A stretch of 64,000 nucleotides of DNA from Dyella sp. BiH032 (GCF_031954525.1 NZ_CP134867.1:3782001-3846000), one strand, 5' to 3'; shown: positions 11,414 through 20,417, numbered from the stretch's first letter. The notes: generated by a model not told the origin, from the letters alone. Numbers and translations are program-made.

Positions 11414-11898
11414 ATCCACGCTTCCTGATCCGCCCCATCGAGCCCCGCGACGATGCCGCCATCGCCGCGATCATCCGCGCCGTGATGCCGGAGTTCGGCG
11501 CCGACGGCCCCGGTTTCGCCATCCACGATGCCGAGGTGGATGCCATGCATGCCTCGTATGCGCGTCCGCGCAGCGCCTATTTCGTGGTCGAGGTCGACGG
11601 GCAGGTGGCCGGCGGTGGCGGCATCGCGCCACTGGAAGGCGGCGAGCCGGACGTGTGCGAACTGCGCAAGATGTACTTCCTGCCCGCCGCGCGCGGCATC
11701 GGCGCCGGCGCCGCGATGATGGAACGCTGCCTGGATGCGGCGCGCGCGCACGGGTTCAAGCGCTGCTACCTGGAGACGCTCACCGGCATGGATGCGGCGC
11801 AGGCGCTGTACCGGCGCAGCGGCTTCCGCACGCTGTGCGGCCCGCTCGGCGGCACCGGGCATTTCAGCTGCGACCAGTTCTTCATCCGCGACCTGTGA
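11410..11898 (+). CDS. GNAT-family N-acetyltransferase
   Basis: 162 residues. The ATG overlaps the stop of the amidohydrolase gene (ATGA), which implies translational coupling. The acetyl-CoA binding motif A is seen in KMYFLPAARGIGAGAAMMER, with the preceding beta-strand GEPDVCELRKMY, and the C-terminal GFKRCYLETLTGMDAAQALY/RSGF motif B. It transfers an acetyl group to a small molecule or peptide amine. This is the first of three different GNAT genes in the run. Substrate unknown. Confidence 0.9.
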   Translation: MNPRFLIRPIEPRDDAAIAAIIRAVMPEFGADGPGFAIHDAEVDAMHASYARPRSAYFVVEVDGQVAGGGGIAPLEGGEPDVCELRKMYFLPAARGIGAGAAMMERCLDAARAHGFKRCYLETLTGMDAAQALYRRSGFRTLCGPLGGTGHFSCDQFFIRDL

Positions 11899-11906
11899 GA
11901 GCCGCC

Positions 11907-12545
11907 ATGGGCAGCCACGATCCGCGCGTCGACACCTATATCGCCAAGTCCGCCGAGTTCGCCCGGCCGATCCTGGAGCACATCCGCGCGACGGTGCATG
12001 CCGCCTGTCCGGAGGTGGAAGAGACGCTCAAGTGGAGCATGCCTTCCTTCGTCTACAAGGGCGCGATCCTTTGCGGCATGGCGGCGTTCAAGCAGCACGC
12101 GAGCTTGCATTTCTGGCACCACAAGGCCTTGTTCGGCGATGGGGCGCAGGACGAACCCGGGAAAGCGCCAGCGAAAGAAGGTCCAGAGAAAGAAGGAATG
12201 GGCCAGTTCGGCAAGCTCGCTTCCGTGCGGGATCTGCCGCCGAAGAAGACACTGGCCGCACTGCTGAAGAAAGCCGCGGCGCTGATCGACGACGGCGCCA
12301 CGCGCGCGCGGCCCAAGGCGGCGCCGAAGCCGCCGCCGTCCGTGCCGGAGGACCTCGCCGCCCTGCTCGCGCAGAAGAAACACGCCGCCGCGCGCAAGCA
12401 CTTCGAGGGCTTCAGCCCGAGTGCGCAGCGGGAGTACGTGGAGTGGATCATCGAGGCCAAGACCGACGCCACCCGCCAGAAACGCCTCGCCACCGCGCTG
12501 GAGTGGCTGGCCGAGGGCAAGCACCGCAACTGGAAATATCAGTGA
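11907..12545 (+). CDS. DUF1801 / YdeI (OmdA-associated) family protein
   Basis: 212 residues. The N-terminal half (ILEHIRATVHAACPEVEETL, then KWSMPSFVYKGAILCGMAAF) is the DUF1801 fold, and the C-terminal half (GFSPSAQREYVEWIIEAKTD, RQKRLATALEWLAEGKHRNW) is the bacteriocin-protection YdeI/OmpD-associated domain. A charged Lys/Glu/Pro linker joins them. Molecular function is not established for the family. It starts 8 bp after the first GNAT gene, and its stop overlaps the next gene. Confidence 0.85.
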   Translation: MGSHDPRVDTYIAKSAEFARPILEHIRATVHAACPEVEETLKWSMPSFVYKGAILCGMAAFKQHASLHFWHHKALFGDGAQDEPGKAPAKEGPEKEGMGQFGKLASVRDLPPKKTLAALLKKAAALIDDGATRARPKAAPKPPPSVPEDLAALLAQKKHAAARKHFEGFSPSAQREYVEWIIEAKTDATRQKRLATALEWLAEGKHRNWKYQ

Positions 12546-13009
12546 ACAAGCGCCCCGAACTCGTCTTCGCCGTCGAAGACCCCGGCACGCCCGACATCCT
12601 GCCACTGACGCAGGAATTGGACGGCTATCTGGCCGAACTGTATCCCTCGGCCAACATCCAGCCGGTCTCGCTGGACGAGTTGCGCCAACCCAACGTCACC
12701 TTCGTCACCGCCCGCGTGGACGGCACGCCGGTGGCTTGCGGTGCCTGCGTGGACGAAGGCGGCTACGTGGAGGTCAAGCGCATGTACGTGCTACCGGCCT
12801 GCCGCGGGCTGGGCCTGGGCAAGCAGCTGCTGGAAGCGCTGGAGCAATACGTGCGCGGCCGCGGCGGCCGCGTGATCCGCCTCGAGACCGGCACGGCCCA
12901 GGCCGAGGCGCTGGAGCTGTACGAGCGCTCCGGCTATGCGCGTTGCCCGCCGTTCGGCCGCCATCGCACCAACCCCCACAGCATCTGCATGGAAAAGGTT
13001 CTCGCATGA
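12542..13009 (+). CDS. GNAT-family N-acetyltransferase
   Basis: 155 residues, starting at a GTG that overlaps the TGA of the preceding gene. Motif A is KRMYVLPACRGLGLGKQLLE, followed by RVIRLETGTAQAEALELYER and SGY, a complete GNAT core. The C-terminus ends in NPHSICMEKVLA, a common tail in this group. Small-molecule N-acetylation in the cytoplasm is expected; the acceptor is not known. An internal ATG lies far downstream and would cut into the fold, so the GTG is preferred. Confidence 0.87.
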   Translation: MNKRPELVFAVEDPGTPDILPLTQELDGYLAELYPSANIQPVSLDELRQPNVTFVTARVDGTPVACGACVDEGGYVEVKRMYVLPACRGLGLGKQLLEALEQYVRGRGGRVIRLETGTAQAEALELYERSGYARCPPFGRHRTNPHSICMEKVLA

Positions 13010-13569
13010 TCCGCATCGCCCGCCCGGAGGACGCCGCCGCCATCCACGCCATCTACGCGCCCCACGTGCTCGAAGGCATGGCAACGTTCGAAACGGAACT
13101 GCCCGGCGAAGCAGCGATGCGCGACCGCATCGCCGGCAGATTGCCGCACTACCCCTGGCTGGTATGGGAGGACGACGGCCGCTTGCTGGCCTACGCCTAC
13201 GCCAGCCGCTTCCGCGAACGCGCCGCCTACGACTGGATCGCCGAGACGTCCATCTACGTTCACCCCGACGCGCAACGCCGCGGCATAGCGCGCCGCCTCT
13301 ACGGCATTCTGCTGGAGAGCATGCGCCTGCAGGGCATCAACCAGGCCGTCGGGGTAATCACCATGCCGGGCGAACCGAGCGTGGCCATGCACGAAGCCAT
13401 GGGCTTCGAGCCGGCCGGCATCTGGCGCAAGGCGGGCTACAAGCTCGGTCGATGGTGGGATGTAGGCGTGTGGCAGAAGGAACTACAGGCACCGGCGCTA
13501 CCGCCCTCCCCGGTCGTGCCCTTCGCGGAACTGCGGACGCAGGCGGCGTGGCGGGCGCTGCTGGATTGA
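13006..13569 (+). CDS. GNAT acetyltransferase, phosphinothricin-acetyltransferase-like
   Basis: 187 residues. The ATG overlaps the previous stop (ATGA). The sequence follows the PAT/MddA pattern: EDAAAIHAIYAPHVLEGMAT at the N-terminus, ETSIYVHPDAQRRGIARRLY as motif A, and MHEAMGFEPAGIWRKAGYKL, ending with WWDVGVWQKEL. Characterised relatives acetylate methionine sulfone, sulfoximine or phosphinothricin amines. It is the last gene of the five-gene run, and a dispersed hairpin element begins 40 bp downstream. Confidence 0.9.
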   Translation: MIRIARPEDAAAIHAIYAPHVLEGMATFETELPGEAAMRDRIAGRLPHYPWLVWEDDGRLLAYAYASRFRERAAYDWIAETSIYVHPDAQRRGIARRLYGILLESMRLQGINQAVGVITMPGEPSVAMHEAMGFEPAGIWRKAGYKLGRWWDVGVWQKELQAPALPPSPVVPFAELRTQAAWRALLD

Positions 13570-13608
13570 CGGCTGGCGGCAAGCGTTCGACGGCGTAGGT
13601 ACGTTGCC

Positions 13609-13987
13609 GCAAGCACCCGCCCTTCATCCCACCTTCTCCCCGGAGGGGAGAAGGAGAAGTGAATACCGAGGCAAGCACAGCTAGTGCGGGCTTTTGCTCT
13701 TCGCTTTTGCTCTCCCGGGTTCCCTTCGCGGCGGTGAGGGCTGGACGATCAGGCCGCCGAAGGCGGGCGGGGACAGGACGTCCCCGCCTTTTCGATCAGG
13801 GCAGGGATGCCCTGTCGAAAAGCCCGGCCAGCCCTCAACGCACCCGCAGCAGCGTAGGCTGCGGAGGGCGCCGCGCAGGGGGCCCTTCTTCTTGGTTACT
13901 TCTTCTTGGGCAAGCAAGAAGAAGTAACTCGCTCTCCGGCAGGAGAGCGAAACCCTCGCCCCGGAGGGGCGAGACAAGGCTGGCCAC
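13609..13987 (+). repeat. Dispersed structured element, copy B
   Basis: About 379 bp inside the gap 13570-14106, same orientation as copy A. It has the same order of hairpins, but the segment between the head and CCCGGGTTCCC is diverged and shorter. In the TTTTCGAT stem the left arm reads CAGGGCA where copy A has TCGGGCA, and the right arm reads TGCCCTG where copy A has TGCCCGA, so pairing is kept. The stretch from 13988 to 14106 is low-complexity CA-rich DNA leading to the SDR start; I see no gene in it. Confidence 0.85.
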
Positions 13988-14106
13988 AAGGCGCCCCCCA
14001 AAACCATCATCACCCCAAACCCCAACAACATCCCGCGCCGCCGCGAGCGCCTCCCCGACCTCCTCGGCTACCATTCCGCCTTTCGGCATTTCCCAGGACG
14101 TTCCCC

Positions 14107-14874
14107 ATGCAACTCCAGCAGGTCAAGGCGATCATCACCGGCGGCGCCTCCGGTCTCGGCCACGCGGTGGCGCAGCACATCGTCGCCAAGGGCGGCCAAG
14201 TGGCGCTGTTCGACGTGAACGAGGAGAAGGGCCAGGAGGCGGCGAAGGCGCTCGGCGCACAGGCACGCTTCTTCCGTACCGACGTGACCTCCGAGGACGG
14301 CGTGACCGCCAACGTGGCTGCCGCCCGCGACGCCATGGGCGGCCTGAACGTGGTGGTCAACTGCGCGGGCATCCTGGGCGCCGGCCGCGTGCTCGGCAAG
14401 GAAGGCCCGATGCCGCTCAGCACCTTCGCCACGACCGTGATGGTGAACCTGGTGGGCAGCTTCAACGTGGCCAAGGCGGCCGCGGCGCTCATGCAGGGCA
14501 ACGAGGCGGGCGAGGACGGCGAGCGCGGCGTGATCATCAACACCGCCAGCGTTGCCGCCTACGAAGGGCAGATCGGCCAGGCCGCCTATTCCGCCTCCAA
14601 GGGCGGCGTGGTGGGCATGACCCTGCCGATGGCGCGCGAGCTGTCGCGCTTCGGCATCCGCGTGGCGACGATCGCGCCGGGCATTTTCTGGACCCCGATG
14701 GTAGACGGCATGCCGCCGCAGGTGCAGGAATCGCTCTCCGCGTCGATCCCATTCCCGTCACGCCTGGGCAAGCCGGAAGAGTTCGCCGAGCTGGCCGCGT
14801 TCATCCTCGCCAACCGCTACATCAACGGCGAGACCATTCGCCTGGATGGCGCGGTGCGGCTGCAGCCGAAGTGA
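14107..14874 (+). CDS. SDR dehydrogenase, 3-hydroxyacyl-CoA dehydrogenase type II-like
   Basis: 255 residues. The Rossmann motif TGGASGLG sits near residues 12-19, NCAG near 90, and the catalytic set is Ser ([11 protein letters not shown]), Tyr and Lys (AAYSASKGG). The sequence resembles the HSD17B10 or FadB2-like short-chain dehydrogenases that oxidise 3-hydroxyacyl-CoA with NAD in beta-oxidation and branched-chain degradation, including the typical [13 protein letters not shown] and [18 protein letters not shown] segments. It stands alone after the repeat element and 100 bp before efpL. The exact substrate remains open. Confidence 0.9.
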   Translation: MQLQQVKAIITGGASGLGHAVAQHIVAKGGQVALFDVNEEKGQEAAKALGAQARFFRTDVTSEDGVTANVAAARDAMGGLNVVVNCAGILGAGRVLGKEGPMPLSTFATTVMVNLVGSFNVAKAAAALMQGNEAGEDGERGVIINTASVAAYEGQIGQAAYSASKGGVVGMTLPMARELSRFGIRVATIAPGIFWTPMVDGMPPQVQESLSASIPFPSRLGKPEEFAELAAFILANRYINGETIRLDGAVRLQPK

Positions 14875-14974
14875 GGCATCTGGCGGCCGGAAACGGGGCG
14901 TAGCGAAAGCCACCCGCGCCGGCCTCCCCGCCCCGCATATTTCCCTCTCTATTTCCCACTTTCTTCAAAAACCC

Positions 14975-15541
14975 ATGAAAGCTTCCGACGTCAAGAAAGG
15001 CAACGTGGTCGAACACGAAGGCACCGTCTACCAGGTGCGCGACATCGAGCGCAGCTCGCCCACCGCGCGCGGCGGCAACGTGACCTTCCGCTTCACGCTG
15101 TACTCCATCCCCGGCGGGCGCAAGTTCGACCTCAGCCTGCGCGCGGACGACGATCTGAAAGAGATGGACCTGGTGCGCCGCGCCGCCAATTACTCCTACA
15201 AGGACGGCGACGCATTCGTGTTCATGGATGCGGAGGACTACACGCAGTACCTGCTCGGCCCGGAGCTGGTCGGCGACAACGCCGGCTACATCGTGGAGGA
15301 CACCGAGGGCTTCTACGTGCAGTTGATCGACGACGCTCCGGTGGGCCTGCAGGTGCCGACCAGCGTCGCGCTCGAAGTGGTGGACACCGCGCCGGAGCTG
15401 AAGGGCGCCAGCGCCACCAAGCGCACCAAACCGGCCAAGCTCAGCACTGGGGTGGAAATCCAGGTGCCGGAATACATCACCAACGGCGAGAAGGTGTGGG
15501 TGAACACCGTGACCGGCGAGTTCGGCGGCCGCGTCTCCTGA
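14975..15541 (+). CDS. yeiP: Elongation factor P-like protein EfpL (YeiP)
   Basis: 188 residues with the three-barrel EF-P fold. The loop that reaches the peptidyl-transferase centre carries SSPTARGGN, with Arg32 where EF-P has a modifiable Lys; SPTARG is the hallmark of the YeiP/EfpL subgroup. The C-terminal signature [20 protein letters not shown] with PEYI is also of that subgroup. The protein helps ribosomes past stall-prone sequences without the lysine modification needed by EF-P. The canonical efp and its modifier epmB are near 53 kb, so this genome has both types. Confidence 0.95.
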   Translation: MKASDVKKGNVVEHEGTVYQVRDIERSSPTARGGNVTFRFTLYSIPGGRKFDLSLRADDDLKEMDLVRRAANYSYKDGDAFVFMDAEDYTQYLLGPELVGDNAGYIVEDTEGFYVQLIDDAPVGLQVPTSVALEVVDTAPELKGASATKRTKPAKLSTGVEIQVPEYITNGEKVWVNTVTGEFGGRVS

Positions 15542-15563
15542 TCCGCCGGCGGGCAGCACCGCC

Positions 15564-15591
15564 AAAAAAAGGCCCGTGGGGGTCACGGGCC
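15564..15591 (-). terminator. Intrinsic terminator on the minus strand
   Basis: Arms GGCCCGTG (15571-15578) and CACGGGCC (15584-15591) form an 8-bp stem. Read on the minus strand it is followed by seven Ts (the A-run 15564-15570). It would end transcripts coming from the heme-oxygenase-like gene, whose stop lies about 280 bp upstream on that strand. On the plus strand no T-run follows. Confidence 0.8.
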
Positions 15592-15699
15592 GAAATGGGC
15601 ATCACCCGATTCACCGTGCGGGCGTGCGCTGAACGATCGCGCCCCGCCCTGTCCTTCGCGTCGCGCGCTCCCGGTCGCGCGGATCGCCATGATGTCGAG

Positions 15700-15794
15700 G
15701 CCTCTCCCATGCCCCTGCAAAGGGAGGCTACGGGTCCGGCGCCTCGTGTGCCGGACCCGCCCCCCTGCTGATCCCGCCCGGCGCGCTGATCAGC
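15700..15794 (-). ncRNA. Possible structured RNA or 3' UTR upstream of the terminator
   Basis: Three consecutive stems occupy the 331-bp gap between efpL and the next gene. They are GCTGATC (15767-15773) with GATCAGC (15788-15794), a 10-bp perfect CGGGTCCGGC (15731-15740) with GCCGGACCCG (15750-15759), and a bulged GCCTCTCCC/GGGAGGC pair (15700-15728). On the minus strand they precede the terminator at 15564-15591. No coding frame with a ribosome site is convincing here. It does not match 6S, 4.5S, tmRNA or RNase P landmarks I know. It may be a 3'-derived small RNA or simply an untranslated tail. Confidence 0.3.
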
Positions 15795-15872
15795 GATGGC
15801 ACCTCCTGTGCCCGGCGCCTCCGTTCGCCGCGGGAAAACCCGAGTCCTGGGCTTTCCTCTTTCCAACCCCCT

Positions 15873-16754
15873 TCAGACCGCCTCGGCCAGCCCCTGGGCA
15901 TCCGCCAGGGATGCGGCCGGGCGAGTCATCGCCAGCTGGGCGGTCCAGAACTGGTCCCACAGATCGCAATAGCGCATGCACAGCTGCTGCACGCGCGGGT
16001 AATGCTCGGGCGTCAGCGCCTGGGTCAGCGCGAGCCACAGATCGTTCTCGTGATCGTCGTCCGCAGCTTCGGCCGTGGTGTCCTCGCTGACGCCGTGGAC
16101 GAAGTAGTAGCCGTCGTCCACGCCGATGCCCAGTGCGCGCGTGGCCTCACGCAGCGGCGGGCTGAACAGGATCACCTCTTCTTCCGCGGCGGCGAGCAGC
16201 ACGACCACGTCGAGGTAATCGCCGTAACTGTGTTCGAGGAACTGGCGCACCATGCGCGAGATGCGACTGGCCTGGTACGCCTGCCGCTGCTGCTGGCCGA
16301 TGCCGTAGTCGTCGAGCACCCGCTCGAATAGCGGGTAATGCGCATAAGCCGGATTGCCGCGGTAATAGCCGGCGGCATCTCGCCCGGGGCGGAAGCCGAA
16401 TTCGTCCAGGTCGTTGAGCGTGATCAGGAATCGCGGCGCCATCTTGGCGCCGGGACACAGGCGCGGTTCCAGCTGCCGCGTCTGCAACTGCGCGGCGAGC
16501 AGCGCGTCGGTGAAGATCTGCACGATCGCATGCCGGTATTCCAGATGGATCGTGCGCATCGACGCTAAGTCGAGCGTGCCGCTGTTGAGCACGCCGATGG
16601 CGCGATGCCTTGCCACCGGATGCGTGGCGATCAGCCGGCGGAGATTGTCGACAAAGGCGGCATTCCGTTGCCAGAGGTCCTGGGCAATGCTCGCCCGCAT
16701 GGCGGCGATCGCCTTCTTGCGGGGTTGGTCCAGATCAGCCATCAACGAAGGCAT
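15873..16754 (-). CDS. Heme-oxygenase-fold (iron-containing redox enzyme-like) protein
   Basis: 293 residues, helical, no signal peptide. Possible metal ligands are spread as in heme-oxygenase-like diiron proteins: E72 and H75 (HLEYRHAIVQIF), E191-E193 (LLAAAEEEVILF), H220 (YYFVHGVSED), and D232-H235 (ADDDHEND). The arrangement resembles the TenA/PqqC-like and iron-containing redox enzyme families, but I cannot align it rigorously. AGGGGGAG lies 5 bases before the ATG. A 20-bp palindrome at 16788-16807 and a TetR-family gene immediately upstream suggest repression lifted by a small molecule. Reaction unknown. Confidence 0.65.
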   Translation of the reverse strand: MPSLMADLDQPRKKAIAAMRASIAQDLWQRNAAFVDNLRRLIATHPVARHRAIGVLNSGTLDLASMRTIHLEYRHAIVQIFTDALLAAQLQTRQLEPRLCPGAKMAPRFLITLNDLDEFGFRPGRDAAGYYRGNPAYAHYPLFERVLDDYGIGQQQRQAYQASRISRMVRQFLEHSYGDYLDVVVLLAAAEEEVILFSPPLREATRALGIGVDDGYYFVHGVSEDTTAEAADDDHENDLWLALTQALTPEHYPRVQQLCMRYCDLWDQFWTAQLAMTRPAASLADAQGLAEAV

Positions 16755-16787
16755 GGTGCTCCCCCTGGGTTTGCCTGCAGAACAGCC

Positions 16788-16807
16788 AAAACCAAACGTT
16801 TGGTTTT
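16788..16807. promoter_or_regulatory. 20-bp perfect palindrome, probable TetR operator
   Basis: The sequence aaaaccaaacgtttggtttt is its own reverse complement. It lies 34 bp before the start of the heme-oxygenase-fold gene and 42 bp after the stop of the tetR-type gene, where a promoter is expected. It is AT-rich in a very GC-rich region. Both size and place fit a TetR-dimer operator. Confidence 0.75.
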
Positions 16808-16849
16808 CTACCAGACAGCATAGGGGCCTGTAAAGCGGTTTTTATGAAG

Positions 16850-17392
16850 CTACAACAGGTTACGTACCTGTTTACTGCATTCCCGCAGGGCCTCTTCTTC
16901 CCCCGCGATCTGCAGCCAGATCACGGCGCCCTCGATCCGGGCCAGGGCGTCCGTGGACAGCCGGTGCGCTTCGGCCTCGTCGTAGCGGGATCGCAGCAAG
17001 TCGGCCAGCAGGTCGCGCCAGTCGCGGAAGAACTGCTGGATCATCCCGCGCGCCTCGTCGCTCTCCTGCAGCGCGTCGGGCCACAGGTGAACCAGCGCGC
17101 AGACGCGGTGCTGGATGTAGTAGCTCTCCACCGCATCGATCATGCCGTCCAGCCGCGCCTTCTCGCTCAGGTCCGCGCGCCGGGCCTCCGCGAAGACACC
17201 GTCCTCGAACAGGCCGATGACGTGCTGGATCACCTCGATCAACAAACGCTCCTTGTTGGGGAAGTGGTGATAGATGCTGCCCTTCAGCAGGCCGCTTGCC
17301 CGGCCGATGTCGGCCATCGAGGTGCGCCGGTATCCCTTGCTTCGAAACAGCGAGAGCGACACCTCGATCAAGTTGGACGGATCTGTCTTCAT
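16850..17392 (-). CDS. TetR/AcrR-family transcriptional regulator
   Basis: 180 residues from the ATG at 17392 (MKTDPSNLIEV); an upstream in-frame start would add 35 residues without domain character. The helix-turn-helix is seen in YRRTSMADIGRASGLLKGSI followed by YHHFPNKERLL, the classic TetR recognition helix. The C-terminal ligand domain has the AcrR-like look (RMIQ-type helices, VIWLQIAGEEEAL). It lies upstream of the heme-oxygenase-fold gene on the same strand and probably binds the palindrome between them. The inducer is unknown. Confidence 0.92.
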   Translation of the reverse strand: MKTDPSNLIEVSLSLFRSKGYRRTSMADIGRASGLLKGSIYHHFPNKERLLIEVIQHVIGLFEDGVFAEARRADLSEKARLDGMIDAVESYYIQHRVCALVHLWPDALQESDEARGMIQQFFRDWRDLLADLLRSRYDEAEAHRLSTDALARIEGAVIWLQIAGEEEALRECSKQVRNLL

Positions 17393-17614
17393 GTTGATGT
17401 TGGCCTTCCAGGAATGCGATGCCGGCGTCCATCCCGGGACAGCGCGGCGGCCTACTGTACGAGATTTGACCACCTTGACGCCCCGGAACACGCTCACCGT
17501 TCGAGCTATGCATATCCGCCATGGCGCGCCAACGGGCGCGCGCAGCCGTCTTTCCGCCGTCTTCAGCCTGTGTCAGGCAGAATCCCGCGGATCGTTTAGG
17601 AGTGAACGAGAGCC

Positions 17615-19702
17615 ATGCCTGCCGGCGGTTATTCGCTACGCGCCACTGTCATCGAGAGCCTGCTGACCGCCAAGCGTCCCGACGTGCCTCCGCGCGTCGT
17701 GCTGCGCAATACGGCGGCGGTGATCCTGCCGCTGGCAGTCGGCCTGGCCACGGGTTATCCGGCGGTCGGCCTGGGTGTCGCCGCGGGCGCGCTCGACACG
17801 ATGTTCTCCGACCAACCCGGGCCTTATCGCCAGCGCATGTGGCAGCTGTTCCTCGCCTCGCTGGCCGCCGCCCTGGCCTCGGTGCTGGGCTTCCTGATCG
17901 GCGACCAGCTGCTGCCGATGCTCGTGGCAACCGCAGCGTTCGGTTTCTTCGGCGGCATGCTGGTGGTCTTCGGCACGGACATCGCGCGTGTCGGCATGAC
18001 GAGCATGATCCTGCTCGTGGTGACCGCGGCCTCGCCCACATCGCTGGCCGGCGCGCTGAGCGGCGCCGGGCTGATCTTCGCCGGCGGCCTGCTGCTGGCC
18101 CTGTTTTCCGTCGCGGCGTGGCCGCTGCAACGCTACCGCCCGGAGCGCCATGCGCTGTCCGAGGTCTACCGCGGGCTCGCCAGCCTGGCCCGGCAGCAGG
18201 CGCACGACGACGCCGACGTGCCCGCGCTCACCGTCGCCATGACCACGCTCCAGCACACGCTGCTCGGCCGCCACCATGCGCGCGGCCGCGCGATGGAGGC
18301 ATTCCGCGTGCTGCTGGAGATCGCCGAACGCATCCGCCTGGAGCTGATCGCCATGGCCGAACTGCGTGCCAGCCCCGGCGTACACGCAATGTTCCGCGGC
18401 GATGCGGCGCGCGTGCTCGCGGCGATCGCCGATGCGCTCGAAGCGGGCGAGTCGCCCCGGCAGGCCGAGCGCGCATTGCAGACGCTGCAGGCGAGCGAGA
18501 ACGCGCTGCTCGGCCGCGGCGGCTCGGGCGAGGGATTGGCGGCGCACATCCACGCACTCTCCGGCCAGCTCGCCGCCGCCGTGCGCAACGCCAACTGGGC
18601 GGGCAGCCGCGGCGAACTGCGCGCCTCGGCCGCGGAAACGCCGCTGCCCGCGGCGCTGCGCGCGGATTCGGCGCTGTCCACGCTGCGCGCCAATCTCACG
18701 CCGCGCTCGGTGGCGTTCCGCCACGCGGTGCGCAGTGCGCTGTGCCTCAGCGCGGCGCTGCTCGTCGCGCGCAAGCTGGCCCTGCCGCACGGCTACTGGC
18801 TGCCGATGACCGCCGCGATCGTGCTGCGTCCCGACTTCGGCGCCACCTTCAATTTCGGCTTCCTGCGCGTGGTCGGCACGGTGCTCGGCCTGGTGCTGAC
18901 CACGGCCCTGCTGCACGTCACGCCGCACGACCCTTGGGCGCACCTGGCGGTGATGGCCGTGCTGTGCATGGCGTTCCGCTATCTGGCCAACGCGCATTAC
19001 GGCGTGGCGGTGGCCGCGCTGACGGGCACGGTGGTCATCCTGCTCTCATTCGAAGGCGTCAATTCCAGCGCCGCGGTCGCCGACCGCGTACTCAACACGG
19101 CACTGGGCAGCGGCATGGCGCTGCTCGCCTACGTGCTGTGGCCGACCTGGGAACGCGGCCGCGCACGCGCCGCGCTGGCGGACATGCTCGACGCGTACGC
19201 CGGCTATCTGCAATCGCTGTCGCGCCCTGACCGCCGCGATGCACACCGCGAAGCGCGCACCGCCGCACGCACCGCGCGCACCAACGCCCAGGCTTCGCTC
19301 GACCGCATGCGCGCCGAGCCCGCCACTCCGTCGCACCTGATGGACCTGGCCAGCACCCTCTTCGCCAACGGCAACCGCCTCGCACGCACCGCAATGACGC
19401 TGGAGGCGGTGATCGACGACCACGACAACCTGCCCGAGACCACCGAGATCGCCGCCTTCGTCGAACACGTCGCCTCCGCCCTGCACCTCGTCGCCAACGC
19501 CCTGCGGGACCACCAAGCCCCCACCACCCTGCCCGACCTCCGCGCCCTCCAGCGCAGCCTCGCCTCCTTGCTGTCCATGGCCGAGGACCGCCGCGCCGCC
19601 GAACTGCTCGATCGCCTCAGCGACCGGCTGGTAGACAACGTGAACACCCTTGCGCACATCGTTGAAAGGGGGGCAAGGGAGAAGGCGGCGACGGTGGCCT
19701 GA
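17615..19702 (+). CDS. FUSC-family inner-membrane protein
   Basis: 695 residues with two blocks of membrane helices (about 30-180 and 375-520), each followed by a soluble helical region, as in YccS/YhfK and the aromatic-acid exporter AaeB group. Characteristic segments are LPHGYWLPMTAAIVLRPDFG, with ATFNFGFLRVVGTVLGLVLT, in the second block. Family members export aromatic acids or act in envelope homeostasis. The ATG at 17615 follows an AGGAG. It is divergent from the tetR gene across 222 bp. The transported substrate is not evident. Confidence 0.9.
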   Translation: MPAGGYSLRATVIESLLTAKRPDVPPRVVLRNTAAVILPLAVGLATGYPAVGLGVAAGALDTMFSDQPGPYRQRMWQLFLASLAAALASVLGFLIGDQLLPMLVATAAFGFFGGMLVVFGTDIARVGMTSMILLVVTAASPTSLAGALSGAGLIFAGGLLLALFSVAAWPLQRYRPERHALSEVYRGLASLARQQAHDDADVPALTVAMTTLQHTLLGRHHARGRAMEAFRVLLEIAERIRLELIAMAELRASPGVHAMFRGDAARVLAAIADALEAGESPRQAERALQTLQASENALLGRGGSGEGLAAHIHALSGQLAAAVRNANWAGSRGELRASAAETPLPAALRADSALSTLRANLTPRSVAFRHAVRSALCLSAALLVARKLALPHGYWLPMTAAIVLRPDFGATFNFGFLRVVGTVLGLVLTTALLHVTPHDPWAHLAVMAVLCMAFRYLANAHYGVAVAALTGTVVILLSFEGVNSSAAVADRVLNTALGSGMALLAYVLWPTWERGRARAALADMLDAYAGYLQSLSRPDRRDAHREARTAARTARTNAQASLDRMRAEPATPSHLMDLASTLFANGNRLARTAMTLEAVIDDHDNLPETTEIAAFVEHVASALHLVANALRDHQAPTTLPDLRALQRSLASLLSMAEDRRAAELLDRLSDRLVDNVNTLAHIVERGAREKAATVA

Positions 19703-19804
19703 GTGGTTGGGGTGCTAGCGAGCGTGTTGGTGTGCATTGCCGCGCTGGGACTCTCCGACGGTTAGCCACGATCAACGCGGCGGTTTGGCTCGAACTATGT
19801 TGGC

Positions 19805-20207
19805 GCGAGCCCCGCCCCTCATCCCGCCTTCTCCCCGGAGGGGAGAAGGAGAAGTGAATACCGAGGCAAGAACAAACAAGAGCGAGCGAAGCGACGCTCC
19901 GTAACGCTCTTGATCTGCCGGGTTCCCCTCGCGGCGGTGAGGGCTGGACGATCAGGCCGCCGAAGGCGGGCGGGGACAGGACGTCCCCGCCTTTTCGATT
20001 CGGGCATGGATGCCCGATCGAAAAGCCCGGCCAGCCCTCAACGCACCCGGAGGTGGCGAAGGCCACCGGAGGGCGCCGCGCAGGGTGCCGTTTCTTCTTG
20101 GTTACTTCTTCTTTGGGCAAGCAAAGAAGAAGTAACTTGCTCTCCGGCAGGAGAGCGAAACCCTCGCCCCGCGAGGGGCGAGACACGACTGGCGACCACC
20201 TCCCGAC
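19805..20207 (+). repeat. Dispersed structured element, copy C
   Basis: About 403 bp in the 715-bp gap between the FUSC gene and the ACMSD gene. It is the most informative copy. The pyrimidine stem has one extra T in the left arm and one extra A in the right arm (20102-20135), and the small stem GCAGC/GCTGC of copy A is GGTGGC/GCCACC here (20052-20067). Both changes keep pairing. Bases 19703-19804 and 20208-20417 show no gene; the latter is C/A-rich and runs into the ACMSD start. Confidence 0.85.
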
Positions 20208-20417
20208 TTGAGCGAACGACGCAGTCACAAGCGCTGACACGGCCATCAGCGCTCGTGCAGGCACACACCCCCAACCCACGCCAGCCCAAACACTCCCGCT
20301 CGCGACAAACAAACCGAAGCACACACCACGCGCGCCCCGCGCAAAAAACACCCCCGCCCCCCCCTTTGCCGCGCCGCGACAAGGCACCATCCCCCTCAAC
20401 CCCCTACACTCCTGCGC

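Noticed and set aside
17521..19230. A plus-strand frame and several minus-strand frames over the FUSC gene
   Set aside because: The FUSC frame (17615-19702) has two clean sets of membrane helices; the others are composition shadows.
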